Below, piece after piece: positions 26,582 to 34,778 of a DNA stretch of 64,000 bases (its first letter is position 1; each line of letters starts with the position of its first letter). The DNA is taken from positions 1 through 64,000 of the forward strand of contig CALCWC010000026.1 of the NCBI GenBank assembly GCA_937905985.1, written 5' to 3'. The notes under the pieces were generated by a model. The model ran no database searches. It was not told the origin of the DNA and saw only the letters and a list, made by a program, of their open reading frames with translations. Both the position numbers and the translations under genes were made by a program. This DNA comes from an uncultured Verrucomicrobiales bacterium. GTDB lineage: Bacteria; Verrucomicrobiota; Verrucomicrobiia; Verrucomicrobiales; Akkermansiaceae.

Positions 26582-27045
26582 CGAGAATGGCGTGGTTGGT
26601 AGGCAATGATTGGCGCGGACGAACGCGATTAGTATGCATGCGTTAGCGTGAATAGGGGTGGTTGGTCGGCATGCGTTGGCGTGTATCCACCCCGCGCCCG
26701 TCTTCGCGCGTTGCGCTACGCCGAGGCAGGCAAGGCGGGGTTACGTGCCGAGACGTATCGGGCGTGGTTACCCCCCAGGCTTCCGCCTGGGGCTGGAAAA
26801 AGTGAACGCCGCCAAGGCGGCTCAATATAGCGCGCCGTTCGGCGCGGTGCATATATTCCCGCACGCGGAGCGTGCCAAAATTGAGCCGCCGTGCGGCGAC
26901 AACCTTTTTCAGCCCCGGTCGTAAGACCGGGGGGTGTCCCCCTTCGCACTTACAATTAACGTAACCCCGCCCACGCGCGGGGTGGATACACGCTAAGGGT
27001 GGCACCTCTCCGTGGCCCGCTGCCACCAATCATGGCACGCCGATT
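26582..27045. repeat. Multi-hairpin dispersed element, subfamily A, copy 1
   Basis: This gene-free stretch between rpsL and the squalene synthase gene is a chain of hairpins. Examples are CCCCAGGC-TTCC-GCCTGGGG, CGCGCCGTTCGGCGCG and CCCCGGTC-GTAA-GACCGGGG. Paired end modules read ATCCACCCCGCGC and GCGCGGGGTGGAT. The block GTGGTTACCCCC...GGAAAA...CGCCGCCAAGGCGGCTCAA recurs at 46.3 kb. No transposase gene is present. Confidence 0.8.
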
Positions 27046-27046
27046 T

Positions 27047-27081
27047 CGGATTTGGGATTTCGGATTTATGATTTAGGATAT
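27047..27081. repeat. Tandem GATTTNGG-type repeats
   Basis: Repeats of GATTTCGGATTT / GGGATTTCGG lie directly beside the multi-hairpin element. The stop codon of the squalene/phytoene synthase gene falls inside this tract. Confidence 0.7.
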
Positions 27082-27960
27082 GCTGGGGCCGGTGCAGGCG
27101 CACCAGGCGGCGCGGAGCATGGAGGCGTAGACGGCGCGGCGGGGGATTTTCACGCGCTCAGTGCCCTTGCGGGCGCGGATGAGGCGCAGGGTCTTCACCC
27201 CCAGCAGGGCGGGCAGCATGCTGGCGAAACGCAGGCGGAAGCCGCCGAGCCGCCGCGCGTAATCGATGCCGTCTGCCAGGTAGCGTTCCGCGCGGTCGGC
27301 CCACACGGCGGGGTCGGAGGCCAGGTATTGGCGGCCGCGCGCGGCATCCTCCTGCAAATCGCGCAGGATGTTGACGAGTTGCAGTCCCTTACCGTAGCGC
27401 ACGGCGGCCTGGCACATGATTTCCACCCTTGCGGCGGGGCAGAAGGCGTCGCCCAGGGACTCGCGGCCGAGGCGGGTCCAGAACTCGCCCACGCAGCCGG
27501 CCACGCGGTAGGCGTAGAGGTCGGTCATGGCGTCGTCCGCCACGGCGGTGCAATCCGGGGTAAAGTAGGTGAGGTCCCAGAGCTGGCCCTCGATGATGGT
27601 GGCGAGCACCCTGCGGATGAGCCCTCGCAGCGCGGCGGGTGCGGCGTCCAGCTCCTGCAGCAGCCGGGGGAAGCAGCGCAGCAGTTCGGCTTCCGATGCC
27701 TTGTCCTGCGCGGGGGCCAGGCGCTCCGCCAGGGTTTGGCAGAGGCCGGCGGCGTCCTCACCTTCCCCGGCGATGACGCGGCCCATGCGCTGCAGGGCGT
27801 CCGCGCGCTCCTGCACGGCGGCGGTGGAGGTGTCGGCCACGCTGTCGGTGGCGCGGGCGAGCATGTAGGCCAGGGCCACGGCATCCCTCATGGCGGGCGG
27901 CAGCCACGCCATGCTCAGGTAGAACGAGCGGGAAACGCGCTTGAGAAGCTCGCGGTCCAT
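27073..27960 (-). CDS. Squalene/phytoene synthase family protein
   Basis: The 295-residue protein is a head-to-head prenyl synthase. Both Asp-rich motifs for Mg-diphosphate binding are present: D39-SVA-D43 (ARATDSVAD) and D201-LQE-D205 (NILRDLQED). FYLSMAWLPPAMRDAVALAYMLAR and YGKGLQLVN are the surrounding signatures. It would join two C15 or C20 diphosphates for hopanoids or carotenoids; HpnC/HpnD or CrtB cannot be told apart from sequence alone. The gene starts 8 bases after ruvA stops, on the same strand. Its C-terminus ends within an AT-rich repeat, so the native end may have been altered. Confidence 0.9.
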   Translation of the reverse strand: MDRELLKRVSRSFYLSMAWLPPAMRDAVALAYMLARATDSVADTSTAAVQERADALQRMGRVIAGEGEDAAGLCQTLAERLAPAQDKASEAELLRCFPRLLQELDAAPAALRGLIRRVLATIIEGQLWDLTYFTPDCTAVADDAMTDLYAYRVAGCVGEFWTRLGRESLGDAFCPAARVEIMCQAAVRYGKGLQLVNILRDLQEDAARGRQYLASDPAVWADRAERYLADGIDYARRLGGFRLRFASMLPALLGVKTLRLIRARKGTERVKIPRRAVYASMLRAAWCACTGPSIS

Positions 27961-27968
27961 GGATTGAG

Positions 27969-28562
27969 TCAGCTGAGGTGCCGCAGCGCGCCGCGAATCA
28001 ATTCGTCGGTCTCCGCCTGCGGGTTGTCCTTCACGAGATTGGCGATGGTCTTGCGGGCATCCACCTGCTTGAAGCCGAGGGCGACGAGGGCGAGCTCGGC
28101 ATCCGCGGCGGCCTGGGAAGTGGTGCCCTGCTGCTGGGCCTCCCAGGTGGAGGCGAGGCCGACCTTGTCCTTGAGTTCCAGGATGATACGCTCCGCGGTG
28201 CGCTTGCCCACGCCCTTGGCGCGGGCGATGGCCTGGACATCGCCGTTGACGACGGCGGCCTTGAAGGTGTTCACGTTCAAGCCGCTGAGGATGGAGATGG
28301 CGGTGGCGGGGCCGATGCCGCTCACGCGGTCGATGAGCAGGCGGAAGATATCCCGCTCCGCATCCGTGGCAAAGCCGTAGAGCACCTGGGCGTTCTCGCG
28401 CACATGCATGTGGATTTTCAATTTGACGGGCTGCCCCTCCATGGGGTTGAGGGCGTCGAAGGTGGAGAGCGGCACCTGAACCTCATAGCCCACGCCGTTC
28501 ACATCCACCACCAGGCACTGCGGCATGGCCTCCTCTACTGTTCCTCGCAAGAATGAAATCAT
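27969..28562 (-). CDS. ruvA: Holliday junction DNA helicase subunit RuvA
   Basis: RuvA binds four-way junctions as a tetramer and loads RuvB for branch migration. The 197-residue product has the OB-fold start MISFLRGTVEEAMPQCLVVDVNGVGYEVQVP, two helix-hairpin-helix motifs (VSGIGPATAISILSG and AKGVGKRTAERIILELK), and the C-terminal RuvB-contacting domain (LALVALGFKQVDARKTI). The ATG at 28562 matches the family; longer starts do not. ruvB and ruvC are not adjacent. Confidence 0.97.
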   Translation of the reverse strand: MISFLRGTVEEAMPQCLVVDVNGVGYEVQVPLSTFDALNPMEGQPVKLKIHMHVRENAQVLYGFATDAERDIFRLLIDRVSGIGPATAISILSGLNVNTFKAAVVNGDVQAIARAKGVGKRTAERIILELKDKVGLASTWEAQQQGTTSQAAADAELALVALGFKQVDARKTIANLVKDNPQAETDELIRGALRHLS

Positions 28563-28626
28563 GGATATGCTGGCATTATACCGCGTGGGCGCGCGCGTGC
28601 AAGAAAAAACGGGCGGCGGAATTGGC

Positions 28627-28654
28627 TTGCACAGGGCGTGGGTTCTGGTACAAT
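28627..28654 (+). promoter_or_regulatory. Promoter of the lipoprotein/LbH operon
   Basis: TTGCAC (28627-28632), a 16-base spacer and TACAAT (28649-28654) lie 18 bases before the lipoprotein start, divergent from ruvA. Confidence 0.65.
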
Positions 28655-28672
28655 ATGGCATTGCAGAATGCC

Positions 28673-29131
28673 ATGAAAACGACAATAGCCAGATTAGCCA
28701 CGCTTGTTGCCGCCGGATTCACGCTCGCAGCCTGCCAGCAGGGAAACGGCGCACTCAGCCAGGGGGCCGTGCGCGCCACGCTCGCGGCCAAGACCCTGAT
28801 GGTCACGCCGTCCGACCCGGAATGGCTGCTGCAGGCCGGGGAACAGCACAAGCTCACAGATGTGCAGCGCGCGCAGCTGAGACGCCTGCTCAAAAACGCG
28901 CAGGTGCGCGAGGTGCCGGATTCCATGTACCGCTCCGCAGAGGAAGGCAACCGCCATGACTCCTCCAACCGGATTTTCTACATCTACGGCAGCAACGGCC
29001 AGTGCCTCGGCGCACGCGTGATCGACCAGCGCGTGATGCTGGACGACTTGCAGCTGGACGTAGCCACGCAGCAGAAGCTCTACAGGCTGCTGAAGCCGCA
29101 CCTGCTCAAGCTCTTCAAGAAACTGCCCTGA
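28673..29131 (+). CDS. Small lipoprotein of unknown function
   Basis: The 152-residue product has a lipoprotein signal, MKTTIARLATLVAAGFTLAAC, with the lipidated Cys in LAAC. The mature part is helical at both ends around a beta segment NRIFYIYGSNGQCLGARVIDQRVML. I recognise no family. Its TGA overlaps the ATG of the next gene by one base (TGATG), so translation is coupled with the hexapeptide-repeat protein. Confidence 0.7.
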   Translation: MKTTIARLATLVAAGFTLAACQQGNGALSQGAVRATLAAKTLMVTPSDPEWLLQAGEQHKLTDVQRAQLRRLLKNAQVREVPDSMYRSAEEGNRHDSSNRIFYIYGSNGQCLGARVIDQRVMLDDLQLDVATQQKLYRLLKPHLLKLFKKLP

Positions 29132-29691
29132 TGCCGGAGCAGGCCCCACCCTGGGAGCAGCTGGAGGCCGCGGCCGCCAGCCTCTCCCGCATGCAGGCGG
29201 ATATCCGCGGCACGGTGCATCCGCAAGCCACCGTGCTGGGCACGCTGCAGCTGGGGGAGGGTTCCACCATCCTGCCCGGCACCGTCATCGACGGCCATGT
29301 GCGCATCGGCCGCAACTGCACCATCGGCCCGCACGCATATGTGCGCGGCAACACCCTGATTGAGGACGATTGCCACATCGGCCATGCGGTGGAGGTGAAG
29401 AGCAGCATCATCCGCCGGGGCACGCACATCGCCCACCTCTCCTACGTGGGGGATTCCATCCTGGAGGAGGACGTCAACCTGGGCGGCGGGTGCATCTGCA
29501 GCAATTTCCGGCACGATGCCGCCAACATCCGCATGCCGTACAACGGCGTGCTCACCGACAGCGGGCGCAACAAGCTCGGCTGCGTCATCGGCGCCCACTC
29601 CCGCATCGGCTGCAATTGCACCATCCTGCCGGGACGCGTGCTGCCGCCCCACACCGCCACCGCCCCCGGCACCGTGGTTTCCCGCCCTTGA
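29131..29691 (+). CDS. Left-handed beta-helix (hexapeptide repeat) acyltransferase-like protein
   Basis: The 186-residue protein is almost entirely hexapeptide repeats (IRGTVHPQATVLGTLQLGEGSTI, VRIGRNCTIGPHAYVRGNTLIEDDCHIG). The segment VEVKSSIIRRGTHIAHLSYVGDSILEEDVNLGGGCICSNF closely follows the acetyltransferase half of GlmU, with its GxG and N-F/R motifs. The pyrophosphorylase domain is missing. It may acetylate an amino sugar, or be a stand-alone UDP-sugar acetyltransferase. The overlap with the upstream lipoprotein gene suggests a joint envelope role. Confidence 0.85.
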   Translation: MPEQAPPWEQLEAAAASLSRMQADIRGTVHPQATVLGTLQLGEGSTILPGTVIDGHVRIGRNCTIGPHAYVRGNTLIEDDCHIGHAVEVKSSIIRRGTHIAHLSYVGDSILEEDVNLGGGCICSNFRHDAANIRMPYNGVLTDSGRNKLGCVIGAHSRIGCNCTILPGRVLPPHTATAPGTVVSRP

Positions 29692-29734
29692 ACGCGGGGA
29701 ATGGGTTTGGGAGATGTTGGGAACGGCCTACGAG

Positions 29735-30147
29735 TGGAGCGACCCTTGGCGTGAACGGGCGTGGTTGGTTGCGCACGCCCACACCGGCCCACACCGCCAT
29801 TCGGCGGCGTTACCGTGGTGTGTATGCGGGGGTGGTTACCCACGGGTTAAAGAACCCGTGGCTTGCGCATCGCCGCCCCCAAAGGGGGCTTCATATAGCC
29901 GCGCCAGAGGCGCGGTAGATTACAAGTTTCATCTGGCATACTGCCAGATGAAACATCATTGCCTCGCGCCCTGTGGGCGCGCTAACTGTAACCCCGCCAG
30001 GGGTGATGGTGCGCAAGCCACGGCATCTTTATGCCGTGGGTCACCCGGCACGCCAACCAATCCACGGTAACCCCGCCTTGTGCGGGGTGGTGCCGGTGTG
30101 GGCGTGCGTATCCCGCCACCCCCGTTGGCACCAACCATTGCATACCC
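29735..30147. repeat. Multi-hairpin dispersed element, subfamily B, copy 1
   Basis: The gap holds no gene. It has the hairpins CCACGGGTT-AAAG-AACCCGTGG, GCCCCC-AAAG-GGGGGC-like, CGCGCC-AGA-GGCGCG and TTCATCTGGCA-TAC-TGCCAGATGAA, then CCACGGCAT-CTTT-ATGCCGTGG. An end module CCCCGCC-TTGT-GCGGGG-TGG and a terminal GTTGGCACCAACCATTGCAT follow. A near-copy lies at 43.0 kb. Confidence 0.85.
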
Positions 30148-30157
30148 AAAGGCCGCG

Positions 30158-30175
30158 CCGAATCGTAAAATCCGG
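30158..30175. repeat. Short AATCGTAAAATC repeat beside the element
   Basis: A single unit of the same AATCGTAAAT type seen at 4.75 and 43.46 kb lies just outside the end of the multi-hairpin element. Confidence 0.45.
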
Positions 30176-30214
30176 CACAGTGCCACATTTTTCGCCTCGG
30201 CGTGAAGAAAAAGC

Positions 30215-30243
30215 TTGAATGGGGCGGGGAAATGTGCTAAAGA
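30215..30243 (+). promoter_or_regulatory. Promoter of the outer-membrane protein gene
   Basis: TTGAAT (30215-30220), a 17-base spacer and TAAAGA (30238-30243) precede the ATG at 30254 by 10 bases, so the predicted leader is about 4 bases. A GAGGAAAC ribosome-binding-like sequence overlaps this region. Confidence 0.5.
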
Positions 30244-30253
30244 GGAAACGTCT

Positions 30254-30886
30254 ATGAAAAAAGTTCTTTCTACATTGACCATTCTGGCAGGCCTTGCAAG
30301 CGTTGCCAGCGCCGCCCCGTATGTGCTCCCGGAGAACCAGCCCGGTGCCAACACCAAGTATGACTGGACTCCCGAGTACAGCATCGACGCCCTCTACGCC
30401 ATCGGCGATGAGAAACACATGCCCGACATGTGGGGCGTCCGCGTGGGCTTCAACCTGTACTCCATGCAGCGCGCCTCCGTGCGCCACCAGTTCTCGCTGT
30501 CCGTGGCCTACGAGGCCGGCAACGAGAAATACACGGAGGTGGACTACCAGGGCTACAGCATGCACTACAAGGACGAGATGTACGCCATGCCCATCACCCT
30601 GGGCTACCACGTGCACCTGGCCGTCAGCGACGAGGTCTCCTTCTTCCTTGGAGGCCGCGCCGGCTACTCCATCGGCCAGGTCAAGTCGAAGGATGGGTAT
30701 GGCACGGACAAAATTGACACGGACGGCTTCACGTTCAGCGTGGGCGGCGGCATTCAGGTGCAGTGCAGCGACACCGTGTACGTGCGCCTGGGCTACGAGT
30801 TCGGCCGCACCTATGTTGACAAGAAGGACGTGAAGGGCAACTACGGCCAGCACACCATCTCCCTGGGTGTGGGCTGCTGGTTCTAA
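30254..30886 (+). CDS. Small outer-membrane beta-barrel protein
   Basis: The 210-residue product has a signal peptide ending VASA (about residue 20). Eight or so amphipathic strands follow, for example WGVRVGFNLYSMQ, RHQFSLSVAYEAG, MYAMPITLGYHVHLAV, VSFFLGGRAGYSIGQV and TVYVRLGYEFGRTYVD. The protein ends in a strand finishing with Trp-Phe (HTISLGVGCWF), the usual BAM-recognised C-terminal aromatic. It is OmpA/OmpW-like in size, without an OmpA peptidoglycan domain. The start at 30254 fits the signal peptide. Confidence 0.8.
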   Translation: MKKVLSTLTILAGLASVASAAPYVLPENQPGANTKYDWTPEYSIDALYAIGDEKHMPDMWGVRVGFNLYSMQRASVRHQFSLSVAYEAGNEKYTEVDYQGYSMHYKDEMYAMPITLGYHVHLAVSDEVSFFLGGRAGYSIGQVKSKDGYGTDKIDTDGFTFSVGGGIQVQCSDTVYVRLGYEFGRTYVDKKDVKGNYGQHTISLGVGCWF

Positions 30887-30914
30887 AACCCGTCTGAAAA
30901 TCAAAACCTTAACA

Positions 30915-30944
30915 AAACGGGGCGGCCGCAAGGTCGCCCCGTTT
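30915..30944. terminator. Bidirectional terminator between the barrel gene and acnA
   Basis: Arms AAACGGGGCG (30915-30924) and CGCCCCGTTT (30935-30944) form a stem flanked by A and T runs, between two convergent genes. Confidence 0.8.
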
Positions 30945-30966
30945 CCATTTGGTGAATTGATTGAGC

Positions 30967-33687
30967 TCAGCAGTAGCGGCGGAGGACGTACGGCAAAATG
31001 CCGCCGGCGCGGAGGTATTCCAGCTCCATGGGAGTGTCCACGCGCACGGTGAGCGGCAGGTCGAATGCAGGGGCATCCGCCGGCTGCACGTGCAGGGTGG
31101 CCTTGCCGCGCGGGGTCAAAGCCGCGCCCAGCCCCGTGATGGAGAACGTGGCGTCCGCCAGGTCCTTCACACGGTCGTAGTCCGCAGGGTCGGCAAAGTT
31201 GAGGGGCAACACACCCATGCCGATAAGGTTGCTGCGGTGGATGCGCTCGAAGCTCTTGGAAACAACGGCTTGCACGCCGAGGAGGGCGGTACCCTTGGCG
31301 GCCCAGTCGCGGCTGGAGCCCATGCCGTAGTCTTCACCCGCAATGACGATGGTGGGGGTGCCGTCCTGACGGTAGGCCATGCCCGCATCATAGATGAACG
31401 TGGGCGTGCCGGAGGGGGCGGCGATGTCCACATCCGGCGCAGAGACGGGCTGCGTGCCGAAGTAGAGCGTGTAGCCGCCCTCCACGCCGGGAGTCATGCG
31501 GTTCTTGATACGCACGTTGGCAAAGGTGCCGCGCACCATGACAAGGTCGTTGCCGCGGCGGGAGCCGTAGGTGTTGAAATCCTTCTGCTGCACGCCGAGG
31601 GAGGCGAGGAAGCGTCCGGCAGCCCCCGTGGGCTTGATGGCCCCGGCGGGTGAGATGTGGTCTGTGGTCACGCTGTCGCCAAAGATGCCGAGGGCGCGGG
31701 CGCCTGTGATGTCCTGGACATCGTGGGGCTGCTTGGTGAAGGCATCGAAGAACGGCGGGCGGTGGATGTAGGAGGAATCTGTATTCCAGGCGAAGGTGGC
31801 ACCCTGCGGGGCGGTCACGCCGTCCCATTGCGCCACGTGCTCCGCGTAGGAGGCGCGGTAGTCCTGCGGCGCGGCGGTGCGTGCCTGTGCGGCGGCTATC
31901 TCGTCGGAAGTCGGCCAGATGTCGCGCAGATACACGGGGTGCCCGTCCGTAGCCGTACCCAGCGGCTCGTTGAGCATGTCGATATCCACGCGGCCGGCCA
32001 AGGCGAAGGCAATCACCAGCGGGGGCGACATGAGGAAGTTGGCCTTGACCATGGGGTGAATGCGGGCCTCGAAATTGCGGTTGCCGGAAAGCACGGAGCA
32101 GGAAACGAGCCCCTGTTCCGCCACGGCCTGCTCCAGCTGGGGGTTGAGCGGGCCGGAATTGCCGATGCAAGTGGTGCAGCCGAAGCCGACGATGGAGAAG
32201 CCGATGGCATCCAGAGCCTCCGTAAGGCCGTTGTTGGCAAAGTAGCGCGTTGCAATGCGGGAGCCGGGAGCCATGCTGGTCTTCACGTGCGCGGGCACGC
32301 GCAAGCCGAGCGCGGCGGCCTTCTTGGCCAGCAGGCCCGCGGCGAGCATGAGCCCCTCGTTGCTGGTGTTGGTGCAGCTGGTGATGGCCGCCACCAGGAT
32401 GGAGCCGTCCGTCAGCTCGACATCATGCGTGGTGTCGGCATCGGGGTTTCCGGCATCGCCGTGCATGGTCACCTTCACGGATTCGGCGCGCTGCTCGTGG
32501 CCGTACACGCCGGTGCAGAGCTCCGCGAAATTCTTCTTCAAATCCGCCAGGGCAATGTGGTCCTGCGGGCGCTTGGGGCCCGCGACCGCGGGAACGATGT
32601 CCGCCAGGTCCAGCTCCAGCACGGCGGAGTAGTCCAGCTGCCCCGCGTGCGGCATGCCGAAAAGGCCCTGTGCCTTGAGATAGGCCACGCAGGTATCCAC
32701 CTGTTGTTGAGGGCGGCCGGTGGCGCGCAGGTATTCCGCGCTCACCTCGTCGAAGGGGAAGAAACCCATGGTGGCGCCGTATTCCGGGGCCATGTTGGCC
32801 ACGGTGGCGCGGTCCGGCAGGGAAAGCGCGGCGGCGCCCTCCCCGAAGAATTCAACGAACTTGCCCACCACGCCGTGCTTGCGCAGCATGCGCGTGACGT
32901 GCAGCGCCAAATCCGTGGCGGTCACCCCCTCCCGCAGCTTGCCGGCAAGGTGCACGCCCACCACCTCCGGCGCCAGGAAGGTCACCGGCTGGCCGAGCAT
33001 GCCGGCCTCCGCCTCAATGCCGCCCACGCCCCAGGCCACAATGCCCAGGCCGTTGATCATGGTGGTGTGGGAATCCGTGCCCACCAGGGTATCCGGGTAG
33101 AACACGCCATCCTGCTCCATCACGCCGCGGGCCAGGTGCTCCAGGTTCACCTGGTGTACAATGCCGGTGCCGGGCGGCACCACGGAGAAGGACTTGAAGG
33201 CCTGCTGCCCCCATTTGAGGAATTCATAGCGCTCGGTGTTGCGCTCAAACTCGCGCTCCAAATTCTTGTGGTAGGCGGCGGGGAATCCCGCCCAGTCCAC
33301 CTGCACGGAATGGTCCACCACCAAATCCACCGGCACCAGCGGCTCCATGGCCGCGGGATCGGCCCCCTGCCCTTCCACCGCCGCGCGCATCGCCGCCAAA
33401 TCCACCAGCAGCGGCACGCCAGTAAGGTCTTGCAGGATGATGCGCCCCACCGTGAACGGGATTTCAAAGTCATGCGCCTGCCCCGCCTTCCATGAGGCCA
33501 GGTTCTCCACGTCGCGCTCCGTCACGCGCATGCCGTCGCAGTTGCGCAGCAGGCTCTCCAGCACAATACGCAAGCTCACCGGCATGCGGTTGATGCCAGG
33601 GTGGCCGCCCTCTGCCAGTGCGGGCAGGGAGTAGAAACATCCCTCTCCCCCGCCGGGTATCTCAAAGCTTCTTTTTACGTCTTTCAT
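30967..33687 (-). CDS. acnA: Aconitate hydratase
   Basis: Aconitase A/IRP-type converts citrate to isocitrate with a 4Fe-4S cluster. The 906 residues match the AcnA family. Motifs: VGTDSHTTMINGLGIVAWGVGGIEAE near residue 200, the cluster Cys in ITSCTNTSNEGL and the Cys pair in GFGCTTCIGNSG, then GDSVTTDHISPAGAI, NTYGSRRGND and AGEDYGMGSSRDWAAKG. The ATG at 33687 is preferred over a GTG five codons upstream. No citrate synthase or isocitrate dehydrogenase gene is adjacent. It faces the barrel gene across a shared terminator. Confidence 0.97.
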   Translation of the reverse strand: MKDVKRSFEIPGGGEGCFYSLPALAEGGHPGINRMPVSLRIVLESLLRNCDGMRVTERDVENLASWKAGQAHDFEIPFTVGRIILQDLTGVPLLVDLAAMRAAVEGQGADPAAMEPLVPVDLVVDHSVQVDWAGFPAAYHKNLEREFERNTERYEFLKWGQQAFKSFSVVPPGTGIVHQVNLEHLARGVMEQDGVFYPDTLVGTDSHTTMINGLGIVAWGVGGIEAEAGMLGQPVTFLAPEVVGVHLAGKLREGVTATDLALHVTRMLRKHGVVGKFVEFFGEGAAALSLPDRATVANMAPEYGATMGFFPFDEVSAEYLRATGRPQQQVDTCVAYLKAQGLFGMPHAGQLDYSAVLELDLADIVPAVAGPKRPQDHIALADLKKNFAELCTGVYGHEQRAESVKVTMHGDAGNPDADTTHDVELTDGSILVAAITSCTNTSNEGLMLAAGLLAKKAAALGLRVPAHVKTSMAPGSRIATRYFANNGLTEALDAIGFSIVGFGCTTCIGNSGPLNPQLEQAVAEQGLVSCSVLSGNRNFEARIHPMVKANFLMSPPLVIAFALAGRVDIDMLNEPLGTATDGHPVYLRDIWPTSDEIAAAQARTAAPQDYRASYAEHVAQWDGVTAPQGATFAWNTDSSYIHRPPFFDAFTKQPHDVQDITGARALGIFGDSVTTDHISPAGAIKPTGAAGRFLASLGVQQKDFNTYGSRRGNDLVMVRGTFANVRIKNRMTPGVEGGYTLYFGTQPVSAPDVDIAAPSGTPTFIYDAGMAYRQDGTPTIVIAGEDYGMGSSRDWAAKGTALLGVQAVVSKSFERIHRSNLIGMGVLPLNFADPADYDRVKDLADATFSITGLGAALTPRGKATLHVQPADAPAFDLPLTVRVDTPMELEYLRAGGILPYVLRRYC

Positions 33688-33749
33688 GTAACAGGAAGTC
33701 ACGCGAGTATAATCGCATTTCCCCTTCTTTCAAGGAGAAAAGACCTCTT

Positions 33750-34778
33750 ATGCCACAATTCGCTGAAAAGCGCGCTTCTTTCTTGCCGCGTTCGTGCAGC
33801 TATGCTAGAATGGGAATCGTGCCTAAGCTGGTATTGCTCATCACTCTTGTTGCTTGCGCGCTTTCCGTTCTGCATGCAGAGCTGAAAGAGGTGGTTTTTG
33901 CACCGCAATGGATTCCCCAAAACCAGTTCGCGGGGTTCTATGTGGCCAAGGAAAAGGGGTTCTACGAGGATGAGGGACTCGATGTCAAGTTCAAGCACAT
34001 GGGCATCAACTCCAATAAAACATCCCTGCAGCTCCTGCAGGCAGGGCAGACTGACATTGCCGGCTTGCAGCTCCTGCAGGCCATCGCCGCCCGCGCGCAG
34101 GGCGCTCCCATCGTCAACGTGGGACAAATCACCCAGATGAGCGGGCTGTGGGTGGTGGCACACCGCCCCATCAGGGAACCCAAGGACCTGAACCACATGC
34201 ACGTTGCCCGCTGGCAGTTCGGCCACTCCGAGCTGTTCGATGTGCTGTGCCACGAGTTCAACCTGGATCTGGAGACCGTGCCGTTCAGCCACAACCTGAG
34301 CCTGTTCACCTACGATGCCGTGGACGCCACCCTGTGCTACAGCTACAACGAGTACCTGCGCCTGCTGCTGGCCATAGGCCGCGTGCCGGAGGAAAACGTG
34401 CTGCGCTGCCACGACCACCTGCCCAGAACCCCGGAAGACGGGCTCTACGTCTCCGAGGAATACTACAAGGCAAACAAAGCCACCATAGCCGCCTTTATGC
34501 GCGCCACCAAAAAGGGCTGGGACTACGCCGCCGAACACATGGAGGAAGCCTGCGCCATCACCCACAGATACATCGAGTCTGGCCACGTGAGCAGCAACCC
34601 GGCCATAGAGCGCCTGATGCTCAAGGAGTTCCTGCGCCTGCAGGTGAACCCAACCACCGGCACGCGGGATTACGCCCAAGTTCCGGAAGATGTGTTCAAC
34701 AAGCTGGTGGACTCCATGTTCCGCGCCGCCCTCATCAAGAAACCCATTCGCTACGACGAGATGATACGCCATGAGTAA
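33750..34778 (+). CDS. NMT1/THI5-like ABC transporter substrate-binding protein
   Basis: The protein matches the NMT1/THI5/SsuA periplasmic-binding family: VVFAPQWIPQNQFAGFYVAKEKGFYEDEGLDVKFKHMG, then QLLQAGQTDIAGLQLLQAIAARAQG and VVAHRPI. A signal peptide is KLVLLITLVACALSVLHA. Ligands in this family include pyrimidine precursors, sulfonates and nitrate; none is assigned. No permease or ATPase gene is adjacent. Instead it overlaps the Cache-PP2C gene by 8 bases, suggesting a ligand sensor for that phosphatase. Start choice is open: ATG 33750 has AGGAG 12 bases upstream, but a good promoter (TTGCCG, 17 bases, TAGAAT at 33806-33811) would put transcription at about 33818. That favours GTG 33819 as a leaderless start. 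Confidence 0.85.
   Translation: MPQFAEKRASFLPRSCSYARMGIVPKLVLLITLVACALSVLHAELKEVVFAPQWIPQNQFAGFYVAKEKGFYEDEGLDVKFKHMGINSNKTSLQLLQAGQTDIAGLQLLQAIAARAQGAPIVNVGQITQMSGLWVVAHRPIREPKDLNHMHVARWQFGHSELFDVLCHEFNLDLETVPFSHNLSLFTYDAVDATLCYSYNEYLRLLLAIGRVPEENVLRCHDHLPRTPEDGLYVSEEYYKANKATIAAFMRATKKGWDYAAEHMEEACAITHRYIESGHVSSNPAIERLMLKEFLRLQVNPTTGTRDYAQVPEDVFNKLVDSMFRAALIKKPIRYDEMIRHE
33783..33811 (+). promoter_or_regulatory. Promoter-like site before the SBP gene
   Basis: TTGCCG (33783-33788), a 17-base spacer and TAGAAT (33806-33811). The predicted transcription start is one base before GTG 33819. Confidence 0.55.

Noticed and set aside
26582..27045. Multi-hairpin elements as group II introns or riboswitches
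   Set aside because: No intron-encoded protein or intron domain V is seen, and no riboswitch aptamer was recognised. Copies occur in unrelated gaps and orientations.
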